Shown here: positions 36,621 to 44,918 of the stretch, piece by piece
Layout of the letters: each line of letters begins with the position of its first letter
Numbering within the stretch: position 1 is the stretch's first letter
Assembly: GCA_016933695.1 (NCBI GenBank)
Contig: JAFGAL010000027.1
Coordinates: 1 to 50,746 of the forward strand
Direction: 5' to 3'
From: Candidatus Zixiibacteriota bacterium
GTDB lineage: Bacteria > Zixibacteria > MSB-5A5 > GN15 > PGXB01
DNA length: 50,746 nt
Program-made: the position numbers and the translations under genes
The notes under the pieces: generated by a model
Told to the model about the DNA's origin: nothing
The model's database searches: none
The model's input: only the letters and a program-made list of their open reading frames with translations

Positions 36621-37799
36621 TTATTTACTATCCGCAATAATCTCAGTACCCTCATTGAGTATTTTAAGATACTCATTATATGCGAATCGTCTAGCTCGTT
36701 TGCGTTTTGTTGTTTCAATAACAATTCCCATTTCTACAAGCGTGTTTAGAGCCGTTGTAACTGTTGGAATCGATAGTGCTGTTGTTTTTGCTATACGGCT
36801 TATTGCCATAATGGGATTCTTCTGTAATACCTCGTGCACACGCAATGCCGAACCAGCTGTTCTCCCCGTAGCCTGGATTTTTTCGTGATCATTCTTGAAA
36901 AGCGTAACCAGTCTTTGAACGGTTTCTACTGCCTGAGTCGCTGTTTCAGAGATTCCGGTAAGAAAAAACAATATCCATTTTTCCCAATCGCCTTCATTCC
37001 TAATCGCTTGAAGAAGATCATAATATTCTTGACGGTGTGATTTCATGTATAGACTTGGATACAGTAACGGTTGTTTTAACATACCTTCTGAACATAATAG
37101 AAGGGTAATAAGCAAACGACCGACTCTGCCATTTCCATCCAAAAACGGATGAATTGTTTCAAATTGTGCATGAATCATGGCAATCTTAACCAGTGCTTGT
37201 ATGTTAGAAGATCTGTCATGCATAAACAATTCCAATGATCCCATGCACTCCAAAACCTTTTCCGGCGGCGGAGGGACAAAAATGGCATTTCCCGGCCTGC
37301 TTCCACTTATCCAATTCTGCGATGTACGGAATTCACCGGGGTTCTTTTCACTCCCTCTTCCCTTTCTAAGTAAAACACTATGAATCTCCCTGATCAATCT
37401 TAGAGATAGTGGAAATCCTTTTTGTATTCTTTCCAAACCGTATTCAATTGCAGAAACATAGTTTAAGATATCTTTTATCTCGTCTTGAGGGATTTGAGGT
37501 CTCTGTTCATCTTCAAACAACAATAACTCGGAAAGGGAGGATTGAGTCCCTTCGATTTGAGATGAAAGAACTGCTTCTTTTCGGATATACATATATAGAA
37601 ACAAGAAGGTATCAGGCAACAACATGGTAACGCTATCAAGACGCCCAAGTGCAAGTAATGCCTGGTCATGTATATCTTGAAGTCTTCCTGACATTTGTAT
37701 CGCAGGTTTTGGGGGTAATGGGTACGGCACAAAACCTCGACATATTTCATCCCCAACAGTGGATATTGTGGTATATTGTCCTGTTTGTTTTCGTTTCAT
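36621..37799 (-). CDS. Fic/DOC family protein, putative AMP-transferase with N-terminal inhibitory helix
   Basis: A 392-residue Fic protein. Order: N-terminal Fic_N-type domain with the inhibitory motif S79-SQI-E83-G84 (pattern S/T-x-x-x-E-G), the Fic core with the active-site loop H217PFLDGNGRVGR228 (full HPFx[D/E]GNGRxxR consensus), and a C-terminal winged helix (ALRVHEVLQKN ... IAKTTALSIPTVTTALNTLVEMG). Fic enzymes transfer AMP or other nucleotides onto target proteins. The intrinsic inhibitory helix makes this an autoinhibited class II type, so it need not have a separate antitoxin. Codons and flanks are visibly more AT-rich than neighbours, and the gene is bracketed by two 43-bp repeats, suggesting acquisition. 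Upstream (37800-38029) is strongly AT-rich with operator-like repeats. Confidence 0.9.
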   Translation of the reverse strand: MKRKQTGQYTTISTVGDEICRGFVPYPLPPKPAIQMSGRLQDIHDQALLALGRLDSVTMLLPDTFLFLYMYIRKEAVLSSQIEGTQSSLSELLLFEDEQRPQIPQDEIKDILNYVSAIEYGLERIQKGFPLSLRLIREIHSVLLRKGRGSEKNPGEFRTSQNWISGSRPGNAIFVPPPPEKVLECMGSLELFMHDRSSNIQALVKIAMIHAQFETIHPFLDGNGRVGRLLITLLLCSEGMLKQPLLYPSLYMKSHRQEYYDLLQAIRNEGDWEKWILFFLTGISETATQAVETVQRLVTLFKNDHEKIQATGRTAGSALRVHEVLQKNPIMAISRIAKTTALSIPTVTTALNTLVEMGIVIETTKRKRARRFAYNEYLKILNEGTEIIADSK

Positions 37800-38029
37800 T
37801 CTGATATCTAATTATTAATGTTTTTTAAATAACAAAAATCTTATTAAAAAATATGGCCTTTATTTTAATAACGATTAGAAGCTACTAAATCGACATCCTA
37901 AATCGCTATTAAAATATTCTTAAAATCGTCATAATTATTAAAATTTTCAGCGTTTTTTTAAATAACGAGTAGCGGCGAGCCCCAAAGAGACTCGTATCAT
38001 GTTGTAATACAACATTATAAGCTAAACAT
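37800..38029. promoter_or_regulatory. AT-rich upstream region of fic with repeats and a 17-bp palindrome
   Basis: Contains TTTTTTAAATAAC twice (37821-37833 and 37954-37966), the related TTTTAATAACG near 37865, and the perfect inverted repeat ATGTTGT-AAT-ACAACAT (37999-38015). The palindrome resembles TGTAnTACA-type sites bound by small ribbon-helix-helix antitoxin-like repressors, but no regulator gene is visible in this region. It may belong to autoregulation of fic. Confidence 0.35.
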
Positions 38030-38072
38030 AAAAACGGCAGGAGCCATTTCGATACCTGCCGTTTATGATTTA
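38030..38072 (+). terminator. 43-bp terminator-like repeat, copy 2 (right of fic)
   Basis: The same hairpin as copy 1, differing at two bases (T for G in the loop, A for T in the tail). It would terminate the minus-strand dockerin protein gene that ends at 38084. Confidence 0.75.
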
Positions 38073-38083
38073 TGTGCTTTGCA

Positions 38084-39484
38084 TTACTGCGGGCAACGCA
38101 CCGGGGCCGGGCCGGACGGTGTGCTGTACAAATAGGCAATCATCTGTAAAAGGTCCAGAAGGTTGATGGCGCCGTCGTCGTTGGCGTCGCTCAGTTCCGG
38201 GATAATCGGCGGCTCGATCGGATCGCCATACATGTAATCGATCAAGTCGAGGATATCCAGCAGATTCATGACTCCGTCATCATTGCAATCGCCGCAACAG
38301 GTATACACATTAAAATACATGGTGCAGAAGGTCGAATCGAATTCATGATCATACACGGCCACCACCACTTCATACACCGCTTCACCATCCTCGCCGGAAT
38401 CGCTGAATGTCACCAGCCCCTTCGAAGCGCTTAGTGTCGCCCGTCCCTCGGCGTCGTCGGCGAACACATAAGTCAATGGATCGCTGTCGGGATCAGAGGC
38501 GGTAAATCCCACGGTCATCGATGTCCCGATACAGACATTGACCGTATCGCCGCAGGCGCTATAAATCGTCGGACGGTGATTGAGGACATGCACGGTAAAG
38601 CGACACGCCGTTCCTTCTGTCGTATAACAGGAAACAGGGTGAACAGCAGTACCAATTCTAATAGACACTTCATGAGTCCCCAGCATACTGCTGTCAGGAG
38701 AAAGCGACCAGAGAACCTCGCCGATTTCCGGAGTCGGATCAATTATCTCCACCGATCCCAAATCGGTAATCGCTTCAGTCAATTCTTGTTGGCATAGAGC
38801 TTCAGTCTGCAATGGGAGTTCAAACGTTTCGCCCAAACGAGTAATAATCTCCGAAGATGCCGGGCAATCGACAAACCAGGGCGATGGGCAGGCAACTTCG
38901 ACATCAATGCAGTATGGTCCGCCGAATGGGCCGGATGGAGATGTCCACAGCCAGTCATAAGTGGGATTGGAATGACCAATGGAGTCAATGCATAATTGAC
39001 GTGGATCTCCCAAAAAACCTCCATAGACTTCAAAATGCATGACATACACCAACTGCTCGCCGATATCATCCACCCATCCGGGACAACCCGTGATGGGAAT
39101 ACATGTTGTGGTATGATTGAATGTATCGGGAAGATGTCCATCCCAGGACTCAGGGCTGAATATATTAATGGTATTAACACTGGGGAAAAAGGTCCCGCCG
39201 GGTCCGAAATCCTCGTTAATTACAAGTGCCCCGCCGGTCTCGGGAACACCGCCATAATCCAGCCAGCCGATTGAATCCACTTCGCCATATATCATGAATG
39301 GCAAACTGTATCCCATCCGTGCTCCCTCACCGGGCGTATTGTGCATGTAGACTCGTATTTCATTATCGCATCGTTCTATCTTGCCGGGTGTCCATTCGGG
39401 ACCGAATTCAACGCGGAAATCCACCCCGTTCGCCATCCCGGCGCACAGCACGAGCAGGCCCGCCAGTAAAACCACTCGTTTCAT
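38084..39484 (-). CDS. Secreted protein with C-terminal dockerin-like module
   Basis: A 466-residue exported protein. The ATG at 39484 (KRVVLLAGLLVLCAG) has GGGAGGAG just upstream and opens a signal peptide; two codons further upstream are also open. The N-terminal part has a cadherin/cohesin-like beta pattern, then a region ending in a cadherin-like domain (HRPTIYSACGDTVNVC ... ASDPDSDPLTYVFADD). The last 70 residues are a paired dockerin-like module: GDCNDDGVMNLLDILDLIDYMYG and DANDDGAINLLDLLQMIAYLY, each with the Asp/Asn calcium loop followed by the NLLDIL helix. No T9SS tail. Putative surface attachment protein; ligand unknown. Confidence 0.85.
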   Translation of the reverse strand: MKRVVLLAGLLVLCAGMANGVDFRVEFGPEWTPGKIERCDNEIRVYMHNTPGEGARMGYSLPFMIYGEVDSIGWLDYGGVPETGGALVINEDFGPGGTFFPSVNTINIFSPESWDGHLPDTFNHTTTCIPITGCPGWVDDIGEQLVYVMHFEVYGGFLGDPRQLCIDSIGHSNPTYDWLWTSPSGPFGGPYCIDVEVACPSPWFVDCPASSEIITRLGETFELPLQTEALCQQELTEAITDLGSVEIIDPTPEIGEVLWSLSPDSSMLGTHEVSIRIGTAVHPVSCYTTEGTACRFTVHVLNHRPTIYSACGDTVNVCIGTSMTVGFTASDPDSDPLTYVFADDAEGRATLSASKGLVTFSDSGEDGEAVYEVVVAVYDHEFDSTFCTMYFNVYTCCGDCNDDGVMNLLDILDLIDYMYGDPIEPPIIPELSDANDDGAINLLDLLQMIAYLYSTPSGPAPVRCPQ

Positions 39485-39723
39485 AATCACTCCTCCCTTT
39501 CGACATGTATAGCTATATACAAATTGTCAGTATCAGTAATCGGAGGCATGTCATGCTGACCTGCGAGACACCGTGAACACTCCCGGATTAATGGAGTTTT
39601 CATTCTATATATAAGATAAGAGGGGTGGGAATTCTGTCAAGGTTTATTTATGGGATACAAAAACAAGAAATCGACACAGAGAAATAGAATGTCAATTGAC
39701 GCGGAAAAAATGCAATGTGAGTA

Positions 39724-41418
39724 TTATTTCAGCAGGAAGGCGATTATAGCCGCGGCGATGGCCGCGATGCCGATCGAGCCGAAAATGATGAGTTGTTTGA
39801 TTCGCTGGCGACGCTGTTGTTCGCGCGCGATAGCGCCGTGGTCGACCCGTTTGGCTTTGGGTTTATTGAGGCTTTCCTGGTACGCTTCCCAGTCTTTCAG
39901 CAGTTCCTCGGCGTCGGCGTATCGCTGGGAAATCCGCAGGGCCAGCATCTTCTTGATGATCTTTTTTATTGCGTCGGGGATATTGTCCTGCAAATCGCCG
40001 AGATATAACTGGCTGGCGCGGTCGTACACCGGGTTCTTTCCCACCAGCAGTTGGTACAGGATCACCCCCAGAGCGTAAATATCGCCCTGCTTGCTGGTTT
40101 TTTTCTCCGGCGGGGCGTACCAGTTCTTGTCCATCAGGCTGTAATGCGGCGGCAAACCGAAATCCGCCAGGCGGACTTCGTTGTCGCCGGTGAACAGAAT
40201 ATTCGACGGTCGCAGATTGCCGTGGATAATCCCCACCCGGTGGGCGTGTTCGAGGGCATCGACCGCCGGGATAATGATTTCCAGAGCACTATCCAGCGGA
40301 TAGGTTTTTACCATGCGGTCGGCCAGTGATCCGCCGGGTGCATATTCGGTCATGAGGACCATCTTTCGGGCGTCGCCGCCCGCGCCGATAATCTTGATGA
40401 TGTTCTTGTGTCCGGCATTGCGCAGAATGCGCGCCTCTTTCAAGCCGGCGTCGGAACGCTCTTTGGTTTTGATCACGTACAACTGGTGGTTTTCGGTGTG
40501 TTCCACCAGCACTGTCGAGCTGTGTTTGGTTTCTTTCAGCGTTTCCAGGTACTGACATTTGCCGACAAAGGAATCCGAGAGCGTCACCTTTTTCTGGGTG
40601 CCGTTGGCCCGCGCCTGATGCGAGATGATATTGAGGATTTCATCCTTGAGTTCGACCGCGCTCTGGTAGCGATCGGACGGCTCCTGCGACAGGCATCTGG
40701 CGACGACATCATCGAATCGACTGTCAACCTTGGGATTGACTTCCGACGGCAGTTTGAACCGGCCGAGCGGCTTTTGGCCGGCCAGGATTTCATACAGCAT
40801 GATGCCGACCGCGTAAATGTCGGTGGCCAGCGTGACATTGGCCGATGACAGTTTCTGTTCCGGCGACATGTACGCCAGCGTCCCCATGATCACGTCGGAT
40901 GAGGTCATCTCCTGATCGGGTTTATTGACGATCTGCGCGATACCGAAATCGGCCACCTGGACGTTCCCCTCGCGATCGATCAGGATATTGGCCGGTTTGA
41001 CATCGCGATGAATCACGCCGTTTTTGTGCGCGTAATCCAGACCCTTGAGCACCCGGGTCAGCACTTCCAGTTTCTGCCGAATCGTGTATTTGGGATTGGT
41101 GATGATTTCCTTGAACGAGGTCCCGTCGACATACTCCATCACGAAATAGTACCGGTTGTCGGCGGTCTGACCGCGGTCGATCACATGCACGATATTGGGA
41201 TGATTGAGTCGCGCGATGGTCAGCGACTCATAATCGAACCGCCGCACGATTTCGGGATCGTTGGTCAGGTCGGGAAAAATCATTTTGATGGCGACGTCGC
41301 GGTTGAGCGATACCTGGCGGGCTTTGAAAATTTCGGCAATGCCCCCCTGCCCGATTTTCGAGGTTATCTCGTAATCGGGAATCACCGGATAGATGTTGGT
41401 TTCAGTCGCCTGTTGCAT
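39724..41418 (-). CDS. Tail-anchored tandem Ser/Thr kinase: active kinase plus pseudokinase
   Basis: A 564-residue protein with two protein-kinase domains. The first (about residues 16-265) has the glycine loop GQGGIAEIF, Lys45 (VAIK), catalytic H137RDVKPAN with Asp139, and DFG (Asp157), so it should be active. The second (about 283-522) lacks the glycine loop and reads H399GNLRPSN, with Asn401 in place of the catalytic Asp, although it keeps ADFG (Asp419); it is a pseudokinase. A charged linker and a single membrane helix at the C-terminus (about 540-563) end in KLEV-like LLK, so the kinase faces the cytoplasm. Bacterial kinases of this type respond to envelope signals. Target unknown. No terminator is seen just downstream. 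Confidence 0.88.
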   Translation of the reverse strand: MQQATETNIYPVIPDYEITSKIGQGGIAEIFKARQVSLNRDVAIKMIFPDLTNDPEIVRRFDYESLTIARLNHPNIVHVIDRGQTADNRYYFVMEYVDGTSFKEIITNPKYTIRQKLEVLTRVLKGLDYAHKNGVIHRDVKPANILIDREGNVQVADFGIAQIVNKPDQEMTSSDVIMGTLAYMSPEQKLSSANVTLATDIYAVGIMLYEILAGQKPLGRFKLPSEVNPKVDSRFDDVVARCLSQEPSDRYQSAVELKDEILNIISHQARANGTQKKVTLSDSFVGKCQYLETLKETKHSSTVLVEHTENHQLYVIKTKERSDAGLKEARILRNAGHKNIIKIIGAGGDARKMVLMTEYAPGGSLADRMVKTYPLDSALEIIIPAVDALEHAHRVGIIHGNLRPSNILFTGDNEVRLADFGLPPHYSLMDKNWYAPPEKKTSKQGDIYALGVILYQLLVGKNPVYDRASQLYLGDLQDNIPDAIKKIIKKMLALRISQRYADAEELLKDWEAYQESLNKPKAKRVDHGAIAREQQRRQRIKQLIIFGSIGIAAIAAAIIAFLLK

Positions 41419-41432
41419 GTTCCGCCATAAAA

Positions 41433-41472
41433 AAATGATGAGGAAACCACCATAACGGCTCCCTCATCATTT
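41433..41472 (-). terminator. Terminator after the cohesin-like T9SS protein
   Basis: On the minus strand AAATGATGAGG / CCTCATCATTT (11-bp stem) is followed by a T-run. It lies between the stop at 41497 and the kinase start at 41418, and would isolate the kinase from readthrough. Confidence 0.7.
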
Positions 41473-41496
41473 AATCGGCAGAATGGCCTGAAACAT

Positions 41497-42348
41497 TTAT
41501 TTCATCAGGATCATCTTTCTGGTCATACACTGACTGGCGGCGTTCAGGCGGTAAAAATACACGCCACTCGGCTGTCCGGAGCCATCCCAGGTCAGTTCGT
41601 GGATCCCCGCATCGAGCATCCGGTCGATCACCGTCTCGACCCTCTGCCCCAGCAGATTGAAAATTTCCAGCCGCACCGTCGCGCGCTCCGGCAGAGCGAA
41701 TGAAATCGTCGTGGCCGGGTTGAACGGATTGGGGTAATTCTGGCTGAGCATTACACTGGTCGGCAGAGTCCCGGCGAAATCATCGGCGATATCGGTCGTG
41801 TTGGAAACGGTCACCTCCCCGGCGACAAAATCCGGCAAAAGTGAATAAAAACCGGTTTCCGCGGTCGCTTCCAGGCGATTCATCCGGTGGAAGGTCTTGC
41901 CGAACTGCTCGAACTGGACATCGGAATACACCGTGTCAATAAACACCGTCGAGGCGGGCGCATCGGGATCGACCGAAAAATACAGTGTCGCGATCAATCC
42001 GGAATCCGCGGTAATCATAGCCAGAGGATTCACCACCGGGGGGATAAAGGCAATCTCAATCTCGGAACCATTGACGGCATAATAGGTTTCCATATCAGGA
42101 TGTTTGATCGAACCGGTAAAATCGACATAGGTGCAGGTAATATCCGTTGAGTTGAATTTCAGGGGAATCCTGAGTGACGACAAATCGTAATTATTATTCA
42201 GCAGGCGAAGCTTCATAATGAATGAATCGCCCGCGGCGACGGTTTTCTGATCAAGTACCACCTGTCCGGTAAATCCGGGCGGGGTGGCGGCAGTCGTCAG
42301 ACTGCAACCGAGTATCACTAGTGTGAAAATCGTTAACATTTTTCTCAT
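41497..42348 (-). CDS. Secreted cohesin-like protein with T9SS-type sorting domain
   Basis: A 283-residue exported protein: signal peptide (about 1-21), a beta-sandwich (about 25-175) with a cohesin-type look (VVLDQKTVAAGDSFIMKLRLLNNN ... STVFIDTVYSDVQF), and a C-terminal FlgD-Ig-like sorting domain (about 200-283; LSQNYPNPFNPATTISFALP ... GVYFYRLNAASQ ... RKMILMK). It looks like a surface-retained receptor that could bind the dockerin-like modules of its neighbours. The cohesin assignment is by fold pattern only. Followed by a strong terminator. Confidence 0.8.
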   Translation of the reverse strand: MRKMLTIFTLVILGCSLTTAATPPGFTGQVVLDQKTVAAGDSFIMKLRLLNNNYDLSSLRIPLKFNSTDITCTYVDFTGSIKHPDMETYYAVNGSEIEIAFIPPVVNPLAMITADSGLIATLYFSVDPDAPASTVFIDTVYSDVQFEQFGKTFHRMNRLEATAETGFYSLLPDFVAGEVTVSNTTDIADDFAGTLPTSVMLSQNYPNPFNPATTISFALPERATVRLEIFNLLGQRVETVIDRMLDAGIHELTWDGSGQPSGVYFYRLNAASQCMTRKMILMK

Positions 42349-42547
42349 GCTATCATCCTTTCCTTTCGCCGGAAAAGGCTGTCTAACTTATTATTTGCCA
42401 GTTTTTTTGGTCATCCGTTGCAATTCCTTCACGTTCTATTTGCGCAAAGGCGATGCCGCGATACCGGCAAAAACGGGATGATAGCATCAGACTACAAAGT
42501 TGTGCGGAAATTGCACAGAAAAGATTACACCGGCTGTGATGCGCCGG

Positions 42548-43360
42548 TCAAGGGCGTTGCGCGACAATGATATCCGCAATGGGATTCTCCGCCAGCGGCC
42601 CGGAGTGCGGTATGAGTTGTTTCGCATACAACGGTGTGCACTGTTCGCATCCGGCGCCGACAAGAATGTCTTTCAGCTCATCGAAAGCATAGCAATGACG
42701 GACGATATCGGCGGGCTGTTCGGCAGGGCGACGCATGCGAATCATCGCGCCCTCATCACATACCAAGACAAAATCGAGATAGGACACTCGCTCGGCCTCG
42801 TCGTAGTGCTCTTCGCACATCAGCCAGCCATCGTCCTGCTCGAACCATACTTTCGACTCACCGAACAGGCGATCCTCGGTTCTGAACATGACAAAGATAC
42901 TTCCCCCTGGACGGACCATTTTACACAGATTTTCCAGCAGGCGGGTGTCCTCATCGGGGCCGAATTCCCCAAAAGCGCCATCGAGAAGTAAAACGGCATT
43001 GAACTGCTCCCGGAATCCGTTTTCGCGAATGTCGCCAACCGCGAAATCGATTTTCAGTCCCTCGTTGTCGGAACGTTTTTTGGCATAGGCTATCAGCGGT
43101 TCGGCGCTGTCCCGGGCGGTTACCATAAATCCTTTGCGGGCCAGCGCCCGTGCCTGATCGCCGGCGCCGCAGGCGGGATTATACACCCGCATACCGGGGT
43201 GCAGACGACAACTCGAGGCGATAACATCGGCCAGGGCCCGGTCATAATCGAAGATGCCGTGAATTTGATGGCGATGATCCACCAGCCAGCGATTGGCCCA
43301 GTATTCGTTCCAGGTTTTGTCAAAAACGGTGAACACGGCTGCGGTTCCCCCTCCAAACAT
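42548..43360 (-). CDS. SAM-dependent class I methyltransferase
   Basis: A 270-residue Rossmann-type methyltransferase. Motif I MRVYNPACGAGDQARALARKG, followed by VTARDSAEPL (acidic residue for SAM ribose), DFAVGDIRE and LLDGAFGEFG. The target is not known; the sequence fits a methyltransferase type 11/12 like those that modify small molecules. The ATG at 43360 has a poor ribosome site, whereas GGAGGGGGA lies inside the frame and would suit the GTG at 43336 (8 residues later), so the true start may be there. It stands divergent from the GT4 gene. Confidence 0.8.
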   Translation of the reverse strand: MFGGGTAAVFTVFDKTWNEYWANRWLVDHRHQIHGIFDYDRALADVIASSCRLHPGMRVYNPACGAGDQARALARKGFMVTARDSAEPLIAYAKKRSDNEGLKIDFAVGDIRENGFREQFNAVLLLDGAFGEFGPDEDTRLLENLCKMVRPGGSIFVMFRTEDRLFGESKVWFEQDDGWLMCEEHYDEAERVSYLDFVLVCDEGAMIRMRRPAEQPADIVRHCYAFDELKDILVGAGCEQCTPLYAKQLIPHSGPLAENPIADIIVAQRP

Positions 43361-43461
43361 GCCCCACCGGTGTTTTCGGCGAGAATCTGCTTGTAAATTC
43401 CCCTGTTGTCCTGTACATATTCAGATATCGACCGTTGACGGATCAAATTGAAGGATCAGGC

Positions 43462-44517
43462 GTGAAAATCGCGCTTATACATCATCAGTATGCAAAAAAG
43501 GGCGGGATGGAAAGCTATCTGGTCGATCTCGTTCATGGGTTCGCCGAATCCGGCGATCAGGTCGATTTGATCACTTCCAAGGTCGACCCGGAGACGCCCG
43601 GCCTGGAACACTGCGTTCTGTATAAAAACGACGTGTCGCTTATCCCCAAGCCGTTTCGGATGTATTTTTTCTCGCGCTGGCTGGGGGATTTTACGATCAA
43701 CCGGGGGTATGATCTGAGTCTGTCGGTGTCCCGCACCTCCGCGCAGGATATTGTCGTCTGCGGCGGCACCCATCGCGGCTTCCTTCGGGCCATGCAAATC
43801 AGGCCCGGACTTCGCGACCGTCTGGAAATCAAACTCGAACGGCAGGCTTATGAATCCTCGAACAGGATCATGGCGCATTCGCGGCTGATGAAAAACGAAA
43901 TTGTCGAGTTATACGGTATCGATCCCTCTAAAATATTCGTTCTTTATCCCCCGCTGGATTATCTTCGCTTTGCCATTCCCCATCCCGAAAAGCGGGCCGA
44001 GAACCGCGCCAGGTATGGCATACATCCCGACAAAACCACCCTGCTGTTTCCCTCCACCGGGCATGAGCGCAAGGGGCTTGATATGTTACTGAAGGCATTC
44101 GCACTCCTGCCGGAAACCGAGTTTGGCCTGCTGATTGCCGGGGCACCGCCCAGAGGTAAGGAAAACAGGGACAATATCAGATATCTGGGCTTTGTCGGGG
44201 ATATGGAAAAGCTTTACAGTGCGGTCGATTTTACGATTCTGCCATCCTACTACGAGCCGTTCGGTCTGGTCGTGGTCGAATCGGTGCAATGCGGCACTCC
44301 CGCGATTATCTCAAACATTTTCGGTGCGTCGGAGATTCTCTCCGACCAGGAATGCCTGATTATTCCGACTTTGACACCCGATGGCATCGCGGAGACTATC
44401 AGGCGCGCGGTCGGTCACCCGTTCGACATTCAGCCCGGTTTCGCCGAACGACATCAACTGACCCGGGAAGAGCATATCCATCTGATTAAAGAGCAGATAC
44501 CGCCCCGGCGATCCTGA
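43462..44517 (+). CDS. Glycosyltransferase family 4
   Basis: A 351-residue GT-B fold transferase starting VKIALIHHQYAKKGGMES, the typical GT4 N-terminal strand and loop. The C-terminal donor site includes the E-x7-E motif EPFGLVVVESVQCGTPAI, and the linker FPSTGHERKGLDML is typical. It probably transfers a hexose to a lipopolysaccharide-like or capsular acceptor. I start at the GTG at 43462 with AAGGA 6 bases upstream; the open frame begins at a TTG (43435) with no ribosome site. Not in an obvious sugar gene cluster here. Confidence 0.88.
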   Translation: MKIALIHHQYAKKGGMESYLVDLVHGFAESGDQVDLITSKVDPETPGLEHCVLYKNDVSLIPKPFRMYFFSRWLGDFTINRGYDLSLSVSRTSAQDIVVCGGTHRGFLRAMQIRPGLRDRLEIKLERQAYESSNRIMAHSRLMKNEIVELYGIDPSKIFVLYPPLDYLRFAIPHPEKRAENRARYGIHPDKTTLLFPSTGHERKGLDMLLKAFALLPETEFGLLIAGAPPRGKENRDNIRYLGFVGDMEKLYSAVDFTILPSYYEPFGLVVVESVQCGTPAIISNIFGASEILSDQECLIIPTLTPDGIAETIRRAVGHPFDIQPGFAERHQLTREEHIHLIKEQIPPRRS

Positions 44518-44530
44518 CCTCCCGTACATT

Positions 44531-44559
44531 AAAAACGACCCGTCGATGTGACGGGCCGT
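44531..44559 (-). terminator. Terminator after the HesB-like selenoprotein gene
   Basis: On the minus strand ACGGCCCGTC pairs with GACGGGTCGT (one G-U pair) around a 5-base loop ACATC, followed by TTTT. It lies just after the stop at 44583. Confidence 0.75.
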
Positions 44560-44582
44560 AATCTATTTTCGGTATTTGGGCG

Positions 44583-44918
44583 TCAGTGACTACCGCATCC
44601 GCCCTCGCCGCATTTACTGGCGCAATCCATATCGCCAACCGTAACGGTATATCCTTCGCCCTGCGCGTTGACGACATAATCAATTTTAATATCGCCGAAC
44701 TTCGACAGGTGTTCATTCAGACGGGGGTCGATATAGGCATCCACGCCGTTGTGATCGAGTTTTTCCAGTCCATCCGTTGACTCATACAGAGTCATGCCCA
44801 ACACGGGCCCGCTTCAGCCGGCGCCCTGGTAAAACAGCACCAGCTCTTTGCCTTTGGCATTGTCGGACTGAAGAACCTTCTGCAATTCGTTGCTGGCTCT
44901 ATCAGAGACTACGAGCAT
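44583..44918 (-). CDS. HesB/IscA-like selenoprotein (in-frame UGA read as selenocysteine)
   Basis: The reading frame from ATG 44918 runs 34 codons, meets a UGA at 44816-44814 (codon 35) and continues in the same frame to the TGA at 44583, giving 111 residues with selenocysteine at 35. Both halves are family-like: the first reads MLVVSDRASNELQKVL and ELVLFYQGAG, the second SGPVLGMTLYES, with the UGA exactly where IscA/HesB iron-sulfur proteins have their first conserved cysteine (G-C-x-G-x). The C-terminus adds Cys99, Cys103 and Cys108 (CASKCGEGGCGSH). HesB-like selenoproteins with this G-U-x-G-P pattern are known in anaerobic bacteria. Ribosome site AAAGGCGG. A candidate SECIS hairpin lies 27 bases after the UGA. 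A gene caller treating UGA as stop would keep only the last 73 codons (GTG 44804). Confidence 0.82.
44778..44794 (-). promoter_or_regulatory. Candidate bacterial SECIS hairpin
   Basis: Downstream of the UGA on the minus strand TGACTC-TGTAT-GAGTCA forms a perfect 6-bp stem with a 5-base loop. The loop G is about 27 bases after the UGA, within the range reported for bacterial SECIS elements. A second small stem GCCC-GTGTT-GGGC lies closer. It is inside the coding region, as in bacteria. Confidence 0.5.

Noticed and set aside
36566..38072. CRISPR array
   Set aside because: Only two repeats with a gene between them; no regularly spaced short repeats were seen anywhere in the window.
37909..38139. 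A 76-codon frame as an antitoxin for Fic
   Set aside because: It overlaps the 43-bp hairpin and the next gene, has unlikely composition and no ribosome site. The Fic protein carries its own inhibitory motif.
44583..44804. The short frame of 73 codons taken alone as the HesB-like gene
   Set aside because: It starts at a GTG inside the family domain and lacks the N-terminal half. The half upstream of the UGA is in the same frame and is family-like, so the longer reading with selenocysteine is preferred over a truncated gene.
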